This document shows, one piece after another, positions 1 through 7,315 of a stretch of 7,315 nucleotides of DNA. How positions within the stretch are numbered: the stretch's first letter is position 1; every line of letters starts with the position of its first letter. The DNA comes from JALYJZ01 sp964476895. GTDB lineage: Bacteria; Patescibacteriota; SICC01. Position numbers and translations under genes: made by a program. The notes beneath the pieces are model-generated. The model was not told the DNA's origin and ran no database searches. It saw only the letters and a program-made list of their open reading frames with translations. The stretch covers positions 1 through 7,315 of the forward strand of contig CAYZCS010000036.1 of NCBI GenBank assembly GCA_964476895.1, given 5' to 3'.

Positions 1-1950
1 CCCGTCCGGAAGCGCCCGGGCATGTACATCGGCGGCACGGGCGTCCCGGGACTGCACCACCTGATCTGGGAGGCCGTCGACAACGCGATCGACGAGGCGA
101 TGGCAGGCCACTGCACCACGATCGACGTGGTGGTACATGCCGACGATTCGGTCACCGTGGCGGATGATGGCCGTGGCATTCCCGTCGACAAGCATCCGGT
201 CTCCAAGAAATCGGCACTCGAGACGGTGATGACCACGCTGCACGCCGGCGGCAAGTTCGGTGGCGATGACGGCGGCTACAAGGTATCCGGCGGTCTCCAT
301 GGCGTCGGCATCTCCGTCGTTAACGCGCTCTCCACCAGGATGACGACGGAAGTCGCCCGTGACGGAGCGCTCTACACCCAGGACTATTCCCGCGGCAAGG
401 CGAAAGGTGCGATCAAGAAAGGGAAGCCGGTCAAGCGCACCGGCACCACGCACCGTTTCTGGCCGGACGACAAGATCTTCGAGGAAATCCGCTGGGAGCG
501 GAAGTCCATCCTCGACCGGCTGCGCCAGCAGGCGTACCTCACCAAGGGCGTGACCGTCACGTTCACCGACGAGCGGGAGCAGGTGAAGGAAACCGGTCCG
601 TTCCAGTACCGTTTCCATTTCGAATCCGGCATCCGGAGCTACGTCCAACACCTCGACAAGCAGCGCGACGCGGTTTCCGACGTCATCTACCTGTCCGGGG
701 CCGGCGGCGACGCCGAGGTCGAATGCGCGCTCCAGTACACGAACACGTACGCCGAGCACACCTTCTCGTTCGCGAACAACATCAATACGATCGAGGGCGG
801 GACGCACCTGACGGGCCTGCATCGGGCGCTGACGCGGGTGGTCAACGACTATGCTCGCAAGCAGGGCTTCATCAAGAAGGAAAAGGACGGATCACTTTCC
901 GGCGAGGATGTCCGCGAAGGCCTCACCATGGTGCTGTCCGTGCGCCTTCCCGATCCGCAGTTCGAGGGCCAGACCAAGGCCAAGCTGAACAATCCGGAGA
1001 TCCGGAGCATCGTCGAGCAGGTGGTCGCGGACGGCCTCGCTACGTACCTCGAGGAGCACCCGGCCGACGGCCGGAAGGTCGTCGAAAAGGCTTACCTCGC
1101 CGCCAAGGCCCGGCTGGCCGCCAAGGCCGCCCGCGATACGGTGCTTCGCAAGGGCGCCCTGGAAGGCATGACGCTCCCGGGCAAACTGGCTGACTGTTCC
1201 TCGAAGGACGCGTCCCAGTCGGAACTCTACCTCGTCGAGGGTGACTCCGCCGGCGGCAGCGCCAAGCAGGGTCGTGACCGCGAGTTCCAGGCGATCCTGC
1301 CGCTCCGTGGCAAGATCCTGAACGTCGAGCGGGCCCGTCTCGACAAGATGCTCGCCAATAACGAGCTCAAGGCGCTGATCATCGCGCTCGGGGGCGGTAT
1401 CGGGGAGGAATTCGACGTGGAGAAGCTCCGCTACCACCGGATCATCGTCATGACCGACGCCGACGTCGACGGCGCGCACATCCGCACGCTCCTGCTTACG
1501 TTCTTCTACCGACACATGCCGGACATGATCCGCTCGGGATACCTCTACATCGCGGAGCCGCCGCTCTACAAGGTGAGCTCGGGGCGCAATTCCGCCTATG
1601 CCCACACCGAGGCGGAGCGGGACGACCTGATCAAGCAGTACCTGGCGAAGAAGGGATCGGTCAAGGAGATCACGGAGCAGCTCTCGGACGAAGGCGGTCG
1701 GGCGACGACCTCGGCACAGAAGGACATCGCCGGCGTGAACGTCCAGCGCTACAAGGGTCTCGGTGAACTCAATCCCACCCAGCTGTGGGAGACCACGATG
1801 GATCCGGAGAACCGGGTCCTGCACCAGGTGACGGTGGAGGACGCCGAGAAAGCGGACGAACTCTTTGATACGCTGATGGGGGCGGACGTGGAGCCGCGTA
1901 AGAAATTCATCCAAACGCACGCTAAATCCGTCGCTAATCTCGATATCTGA
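1..1950 (+). CDS. gyrB: DNA gyrase subunit B, 5'-truncated by window edge
   Basis: ATPase subunit of gyrase; with GyrA it introduces negative supercoils using ATP. The frame is open from base 1 and reads PVRKRPG before the Met at 22, which is the internal MYIG of the family. The true start therefore lies upstream, probably 10-20 codons away. The GHKL ATPase domain shows EAVDNAIDEA (Glu base at 70-72, Asn at 82-84), DGRGIP at 166-183, GGLHGVG at 289-309 and the transducer QTK loop at 970-978. The TOPRIM domain shows EGDSAGG at 1237-1257 and the metal-binding DADVDG at 1456-1473. QRYKGLGELNP at 1744-1776 and the ending NLDI are typical. At about 649 visible residues it is the short GyrB form without the enterobacterial insert. 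The residue matching E. coli Arg136, a coumarin contact, is Thr (376-378). ParE is the main alternative, but the gyrA neighbour and the sequence favour GyrB. Confidence 0.97.
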   Translation, partial: PVRKRPGMYIGGTGVPGLHHLIWEAVDNAIDEAMAGHCTTIDVVVHADDSVTVADDGRGIPVDKHPVSKKSALETVMTTLHAGGKFGGDDGGYKVSGGLHGVGISVVNALSTRMTTEVARDGALYTQDYSRGKAKGAIKKGKPVKRTGTTHRFWPDDKIFEEIRWERKSILDRLRQQAYLTKGVTVTFTDEREQVKETGPFQYRFHFESGIRSYVQHLDKQRDAVSDVIYLSGAGGDAEVECALQYTNTYAEHTFSFANNINTIEGGTHLTGLHRALTRVVNDYARKQGFIKKEKDGSLSGEDVREGLTMVLSVRLPDPQFEGQTKAKLNNPEIRSIVEQVVADGLATYLEEHPADGRKVVEKAYLAAKARLAAKAARDTVLRKGALEGMTLPGKLADCSSKDASQSELYLVEGDSAGGSAKQGRDREFQAILPLRGKILNVERARLDKMLANNELKALIIALGGGIGEEFDVEKLRYHRIIVMTDADVDGAHIRTLLLTFFYRHMPDMIRSGYLYIAEPPLYKVSSGRNSAYAHTEAERDDLIKQYLAKKGSVKEITEQLSDEGGRATTSAQKDIAGVNVQRYKGLGELNPTQLWETTMDPENRVLHQVTVEDAEKADELFDTLMGADVEPRKKFIQTHAKSVANLDI

Positions 1951-1955
1951 TGGAA

Positions 1956-1960
1956 AGAGG
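1956..1960 (+). promoter_or_regulatory. Shine-Dalgarno site of the pseudopilin-like gene
   Basis: AGAGG lies 5 nt before the ATG at 1966, within the 15-nt gap after the gyrB stop. It is the clearest ribosome binding site in the window. It supports this start and co-transcription with gyrB. Confidence 0.65.
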
Positions 1961-1965
1961 AATAC

Positions 1966-2487
1966 ATGGAAGGTAAAGGCTGGTTCCTGGTCTATGGCGT
2001 ACTGCTGCTGATCGTGGTGTACCTGCTCTTCTCGGTCTCGAGCCTGAACGGGAAGGTGAACGAACTCCAGGCCGACGTCGCGGCATTGAACGACCAGGCG
2101 GGATCGATCGAGGCGTCTCCGGATCCCGACGAGGTGGCATCGCCGGAACCGTCGCCGACGAACGACCTGACTACGCCGGCCGGACGGGACGCGCAGCGCA
2201 AGCAGGATCTCAACGAGATCGCGGTGGCGCTGGGCGCCTATTACGCGGAACGGAACGCTTATCCCGAAAACCTGGCCGAGCTGACGACCCAATACCTTGA
2301 ACGGATTCCTACCGACCCGTCGTATCCCCAGTTCGATTACCGGTACCGCCGGGAAGATTCGGGTTTCATCCTGACGTCCGTACTGGAGCAGGATGACGAT
2401 CCCGCGGATGCAGCCGGTGACGGTCGGACCGACAATGTCCTCACGATCACGGAACGATCCGCCCCGGCGGATGGCAGCCCGTCCTGA
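1966..2487 (+). CDS. Membrane-anchored protein with GspG/pseudopilin-like C-terminal domain
   Basis: Function unknown; 173 residues. Residues 6-24 form one hydrophobic membrane helix after a short basic start, giving a likely cytoplasmic N-terminus and an outer C-terminal part. Residues 25-45 look like a short coiled coil, and 46-72 are a Pro/Ser/Asp-rich linker. Residues 73-142 resemble the globular part of type II secretion major pseudopilins (GspG): a DAQRKQDLNEIAVALGAYY helix, then a NAYP turn, LTTQYLERIPTDP, an aromatic strand (FDYRYRR) and a GFILTSVLE strand. The tail 143-173 is acidic and could be a counterpart of the calcium loop of GspG, which is inference. The prepilin peptidase signature (G before a phenylalanine, then glutamate at +5) is absent, so it is probably not assembled as a pilin. 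It follows gyrB by 15 nt and so probably shares its transcript. The domain call rests on pattern recognition only. Confidence 0.75.
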   Translation: MEGKGWFLVYGVLLLIVVYLLFSVSSLNGKVNELQADVAALNDQAGSIEASPDPDEVASPEPSPTNDLTTPAGRDAQRKQDLNEIAVALGAYYAERNAYPENLAELTTQYLERIPTDPSYPQFDYRYRREDSGFILTSVLEQDDDPADAAGDGRTDNVLTITERSAPADGSPS

Positions 2488-2490
2488 GCC

Positions 2491-2523
2491 GTGCCCGACG
2501 GGCCGCGGCCGCTGGCAGGGCAC
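2491..2523 (+). repeat. GC-rich nested inverted repeats before the gyrA promoter
   Basis: GTGCCC (2491-2496) and GGGCAC (2518-2523) are perfect inverted copies 21 nt apart. Between them lies the perfect palindrome GGCCGCGGCC (2501-2510), and GCCCG/CGGGC (2493-2497 and 2499-2503) offers another pairing. No T-tract follows, so this is not a standard intrinsic terminator. It could be a weak attenuating hairpin after the pseudopilin-like gene or an operator next to the gyrA -35. The sequence alone does not decide. Confidence 0.4.
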
Positions 2524-2541
2524 GCCTGGAAATGAGATAAT
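2512..2541 (+). promoter_or_regulatory. Candidate sigma70-type promoter for gyrA
   Basis: The -35 CTGGCA (2512-2517, 4/6 to TTGACA) is followed by an 18-nt spacer and the -10 GATAAT (2536-2541, 5/6). TG at 2533-2534 makes it an extended -10. The AT-rich block stands out in a very GC-rich gap. Predicted start is near 2548, giving a leader of about 35 nt. It suggests gyrA can be transcribed apart from gyrB. Confidence 0.42.
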
Positions 2542-2582
2542 GAAGCCGTAACCGTGGCGCACCACGCCGCTCACGAAGATCC

Positions 2583-5009
<2,427 letters not shown>

Positions 5010-5012
5010 CAT

Positions 5013-5017
5013 GAGGA
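5013..5017 (+). promoter_or_regulatory. Probable Shine-Dalgarno site of the PAP2-like gene
   Basis: GAGGA sits 10 nt before the ATG at 5028, in the 18-nt gap after gyrA. The ATG at 5011 in the same gap opens only a six-codon frame ending at 5031 and is not a credible gene start. Confidence 0.4.
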
Positions 5018-5027
5018 ATATCGTGAC

Positions 5028-5441
5028 ATGAGTGGCGCCGCACTGATTCTGAGCATCGCGGCACTGACCTGGTTGGTCGCACAGACCACCAAGTTCCTGG
5101 TCGGGCTAGTGACCCAGCCTCAGAAGTTTCTGGATACCGGCGGCATGCCGTCGGTACACGCGGCGGTCATTGTCTCCACGACAACGGCGATCGGACTTGC
5201 GCACGGTACCGACGAGCCTGCGTTCGCGTTGGCCGTAGTCGTCAGTGTAATCGTGATACATGACGCGGTCCGTGTCCGCTGGCCGCTTGGTGAAGCGACG
5301 GAGCGCTTGAACGAATTATCGGCGAAAGAGAAGTTGACCACGCTGACGGTCTTCCGCGGGCACACGGTCAGCGAGGTGGCGGTCGGGGCGGTTTACGGCG
5401 CGGCCCTGGCGGCGGTACTCTATCAACTGTTGTACCCCTGA
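5028..5441 (+). CDS. Divergent PAP2 (DUF212) family membrane protein
   Basis: 137 residues, a normal size for the divergent PAP2/DUF212 family. These are small integral membrane proteins related to acid-phosphatase/vanadium-haloperoxidase enzymes; their substrates are poorly defined, and lipid phosphate is only a guess. The family blocks appear in order: GGMPSVH at 38-44 (usual form GGMPSSH), HDAVRVR at 78-84 (usual D-A-x-G-V-R), LNEL at 95-98 and RGHTVSEVAVG at 110-120. The proposed catalytic histidines (44 and 112) and arginines are therefore kept, while the second Ser of MPSSH is Val and the Gly before V-R is lost. Hydrophobic stretches lie near residues 4-27, 42-58, 65-79 and 116-135. It starts 18 nt after gyrA and is probably co-transcribed with it. 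The family call is good; activity is unproven. Confidence 0.85.
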   Translation: MSGAALILSIAALTWLVAQTTKFLVGLVTQPQKFLDTGGMPSVHAAVIVSTTTAIGLAHGTDEPAFALAVVVSVIVIHDAVRVRWPLGEATERLNELSAKEKLTTLTVFRGHTVSEVAVGAVYGAALAAVLYQLLYP

Positions 5442-5443
5442 CC

Positions 5444-5833
5444 ATGGAAAGTTACCTTTTCTCAGTGCCTACGGACGGCCCGTACCGTTGGGCGGCTTCG
5501 CTCCTGGCACCACTCCTGAGCGCCGGCATCGGCGTGGCCGCCGCGGCAGTGTGTCGTTACTCGAATTCGCCGACGATCCGCCGTCGCTTCGGGCGACTCC
5601 GGAATGTTTCGTTCGCCGCGGCTGCGCTACTTACCGTCTATGCGCTGCTTCGGGCTGCCGGCGCTCCGGTCGTGAGTTACCGGATCTGGCTCTATCTGAT
5701 TCTGGTGCCATACGCGCTATGGCTGGCCTGGTGGGTCCTCCGGCTGCGCTCGCTGTCGCACGACCTCGTGGTGGAGCGGGAGCAGCGCCGCAAGGACGGG
5801 TACCGCCGGCGGGGCAAACGGCGGCACCGCTAG
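5444..5833 (+). CDS. Small membrane protein of unknown function, three predicted helices
   Basis: Not recognised. 129 residues with three clear hydrophobic segments: about 16-38 (Ala/Leu/Gly-rich), 53-72 and 80-101 (rich in Trp and Leu). A short basic loop, RRRFGRLR, lies between helices 1 and 2, and the tail from about residue 115 is strongly basic (RRKDGYRRRGKRRHR). By the positive-inside rule both basic regions would be cytoplasmic. Helix count places them on the same side only if the second segment crosses and the third returns, so topology is uncertain. The start is 2 nt after the stop of the PAP2-like gene and has no ribosome binding site of its own, which points to translational coupling and perhaps a shared role. 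The basic tail might touch nucleic acid or acidic lipid, but this is speculation. Codon pattern and lack of stops support a real gene. Confidence 0.7.
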   Translation: MESYLFSVPTDGPYRWAASLLAPLLSAGIGVAAAAVCRYSNSPTIRRRFGRLRNVSFAAAALLTVYALLRAAGAPVVSYRIWLYLILVPYALWLAWWVLRLRSLSHDLVVEREQRRKDGYRRRGKRRHR

Positions 5834-5845
5834 GCTGCGGACGGT

Positions 5846-5874
5846 TTGGCGCGGGCTGCCGTACCGGCTAGGAT
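5846..5874 (+). promoter_or_regulatory. Candidate promoter or ribosome binding site for the EamA-like gene
   Basis: TTGGCG (5846-5851), a 17-nt spacer and TAGGAT (5869-5874) match a sigma70-type layout (4/6 and 4/6). The predicted start of transcription falls at about 5881, the ATG itself, so the message could be leaderless. The same bases contain AGGA (5870-5873) 7 nt before the ATG, a good ribosome binding site, so the two readings compete. Confidence 0.3.
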
Positions 5875-5880
5875 GGGTTC

Positions 5881-6312
5881 ATGCTTGATTGGAAGCTTTT
5901 CGCGCTCCTAACGCCACTGTTCTTCGTCAGCTACCAAGCGCTATCGAAGCTACTCCCGAAGGATCTCTCGATTTTCTTGGTCAATGCCTATGCCTCGCTG
6001 ATCGGCGTGGCGCTCATGGTCTTGCTTCACTTGCTGAGTGCCCAGAACAAGTCCCTGCAGTTGCCGGCTAAGTACCTGTCGATCGCAATCGGCATCGGTG
6101 TGCTGATCAGTCTTGGCAACTTCGGCATCATCAAGGCGTATTCGCTGGGAGCGCCGCAGTCACTCTTCACGCTGTTTTTCTATGTGGCACTGATCATTTA
6201 CGGAATCCTGTTCGGCTTACTGATTTGGAGTGAGAAGTTGAACGTGATTCAGGTAGCTGGGATAACGCTTTCACTTATCGGCGTCTTTATCGCCGTGAAG
6301 TACAAAAGCTAG
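5881..6312 (+). CDS. EamA/DMT-type half-size membrane transporter
   Basis: 143 residues, the length of one EamA repeat; classic members have two repeats and about ten helices. Five hydrophobic helices are visible, near residues 5-22, 29-51, 64-86, 92-115 and 120-140. The end, SEKLNVIQVAGITLSLIGVFIAVKY, is the characteristic last helix of drug/metabolite transporter family repeats (E-x-L-x-x-x-Q-x-x-G-x-x-L-x-x-x-G-V). Such half-size proteins probably act as dimers in the cytoplasmic membrane; the substrate cannot be read from sequence. GC content is about 51% by hand count, against 60-65% for the gyrase genes, and the gene is separated from its left neighbour by 47 nt with a possible promoter. 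It may have a different history from the gyr block, or may simply reflect relaxed composition. The start fits an AGGA site 7 nt upstream. Confidence 0.8.
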   Translation: MLDWKLFALLTPLFFVSYQALSKLLPKDLSIFLVNAYASLIGVALMVLLHLLSAQNKSLQLPAKYLSIAIGIGVLISLGNFGIIKAYSLGAPQSLFTLFFYVALIIYGILFGLLIWSEKLNVIQVAGITLSLIGVFIAVKYKS

Positions 6313-6315
6313 GCA

Positions 6316-6344
6316 TTGCCTCGCCTTGAACATCTGCGTAAAAT
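6316..6344 (+). promoter_or_regulatory. Candidate rRNA promoter P1
   Basis: TTGCCT (6316-6321, 4/6), a 17-nt spacer and TAAAAT (6339-6344, 5/6), directly after the EamA-like stop. Predicted start is near 6351. If used for the rRNA operon, the transcript would have to pass the terminator-like hairpin at 6416-6441 and would include both boxA-like sites. Confidence 0.3.
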
Positions 6345-6398
6345 GAGTCTTGCGGCGTAACTGCTGGAGATTCTCAAGAAGATTTATCCAACTCCACA

Positions 6399-6414
6399 AA
6401 ACGATTGATCGTTT
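6399..6414 (+). repeat. Perfect 7-bp inverted repeat with 2-nt centre
   Basis: AAACGAT (6399-6405) and ATCGTTT (6408-6414) are perfect inverted copies around TG. The spacing suits a protein-binding palindrome better than an RNA hairpin, since a 2-nt loop forces the inner pairs open. It directly precedes the terminator-like hairpin, whose A-rich upstream side it supplies. Confidence 0.45.
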
Positions 6415-6415
6415 G

Positions 6416-6441
6416 CGGTTCCGTCAGGGCCGTTTTTGTTT
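6416..6441 (+). terminator. Probable intrinsic terminator of the EamA-like gene
   Basis: CGGTTC (6416-6421) pairs with GGGCCG (6427-6432) across a five-base loop, with four Watson-Crick and two G-U pairs. TTTTTGTTT (6433-6441) follows. It lies about 100 nt after the EamA-like stop and before the boxA-like sites, so it probably ends the upstream transcript. Confidence 0.5.
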
Positions 6442-6454
6442 CACGGAGGCCCGC

Positions 6455-6467
6455 TGCTCTTTTACAA
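6455..6467 (+). promoter_or_regulatory. boxA-like rRNA antitermination site 1
   Basis: TGCTCTTTTACAA matches the E. coli rrn leader boxA (TGCTCTTTAACAA) at 12 of 13 positions. In RNA, boxA binds NusB-NusE (S10) and protects rRNA transcripts from premature termination. Its presence implies a transcription start upstream of 6455. Confidence 0.55.
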
Positions 6468-6471
6468 CAGG

Positions 6472-6500
6472 TTGACATGCCAAACCGTCACCACCATGGT
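6472..6500 (+). promoter_or_regulatory. Candidate rRNA promoter P2 with perfect -35
   Basis: TTGACA (6472-6477) is a perfect -35. At 17 nt the best -10 is only CATGGT (6495-6500, 3/6). The hairpin at 6484-6506 overlaps this -10. Being downstream of the terminator favours it; the poor -10 and the boxA-like site upstream of it argue against it. Confidence 0.3.
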
Positions 6501-6506
6501 GGCGGT
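6484..6506 (+). ncRNA. boxB-like leader hairpin
   Basis: ACCGTCACC (6484-6492) pairs with GGTGGCGGT (6498-6506) over a 5-nt loop, nine pairs with one U-G. It abuts the second boxA-like site, the same order as boxB then boxA in E. coli rrn leaders. A shifted reading gives the perfect palindrome CCACCATGGTGG (6491-6502), so a DNA operator is also possible. Confidence 0.45.
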
Positions 6507-6518
6507 CTCTAACAATTT
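6504..6518 (+). promoter_or_regulatory. boxA-like rRNA antitermination site 2
   Basis: GGTCTCTAACAATTT matches the E. coli rrn boxA and flank (GCTCTTTAACAATTT) at 13 of 15 positions, including the whole TAACAATTT part. It directly follows the boxB-like hairpin and precedes 16S by about 45 nt. Confidence 0.5.
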
Positions 6519-6534
6519 CTAAAACAACTTTGAC

Positions 6535-6560
6535 CTCGCCGACTCTCCGGAGGCGGCGAG
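6535..6560 (+). ncRNA. UCCG-capped hairpin immediately before 16S rRNA
   Basis: CTCGCCG (6535-6541) pairs perfectly with CGGCGAG (6554-6560). After one A-G mismatch, CTC (6543-6545) pairs with GAG (6550-6552) around UCCG, a UNCG-family tetraloop closed by C-G. Such loops are exceptionally stable. It ends about 3 nt before the expected mature 16S 5' end, so it is likely a leader processing or folding element. The following TGTTTATC is too T-poor for a good terminator. Confidence 0.6.
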
Positions 6561-6563
6561 TGT

Positions 6564-7315
<752 letters not shown>

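Noticed and set aside
723..1193. Plus-strand second-frame open frame inside gyrB
   Set aside because: Low-complexity Arg/Gly/Pro translation fully inside gyrB; a shadow of GC-rich codons.
1966..2487. True type IV pilin or pseudopilin subunit
   Set aside because: No prepilin peptidase cleavage motif and no Glu5; the GspG-like part is separated from the membrane helix by a linker.
5488..6071. Second-frame open frames over the three-helix protein and EamA-like gene
   Set aside because: The annotated frames have coherent membrane helices and family signature; the alternatives do not.

Overview
The window carries the two DNA gyrase genes followed by the start of an rRNA operon, all on the plus strand. 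Only partial placement of the organism is possible. The 16S fragment has almost no V1 helix and a short V3, and it is about 65 nt shorter than the matching E. coli stretch. Together with its general wording this points to a candidate-phylum bacterium of the Patescibacteria/CPR type, perhaps near the Microgenomates/Katanobacteria side. That is an inference from memory, not a database placement. The gyrase genes are GC-rich (60-65% in lines counted by hand), which is high for that group. TGA is used as a stop in four genes, so the glycine-UGA code of Gracilibacteria/Absconditabacteria does not apply.

Layout: gyrB (5' end cut by the window, 1-1950); 15 nt later a single-pass membrane protein with a GspG/pseudopilin-like outer domain (1966-2487); a 95-nt gap with GC palindromes and a likely promoter; gyrA (2583-5009); a small DUF212/divergent PAP2 membrane protein (5028-5441); an unrecognised three-helix membrane protein 2 nt later (5444-5833); a five-helix EamA/DMT-type half transporter (5881-6312) in lower-GC DNA (about 51%); about 250 nt of terminator and rRNA leader; and 16S rRNA from about 6564, cut by the window end.

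GyrB and GyrA together form gyrase (A2B2), the ATP-driven negative supercoiling enzyme, and all key catalytic residues are present. The order gyrB-gyrA-16S recalls the origin-proximal gyrB-gyrA-rrnO cluster of Bacillus, here with four membrane-protein genes inserted. The three genes after gyrA share no evident pathway with gyrase.

No new defence, mobile or CRISPR system is visible. The points most worth a second look are: the rRNA leader, with two boxA-like sites, a boxB-like hairpin and a very stable UCCG-capped hairpin just before 16S; the pseudopilin-like domain on a non-pilin anchor between the gyrase genes; and the loss in GyrB of the arginine that contacts coumarin drugs.
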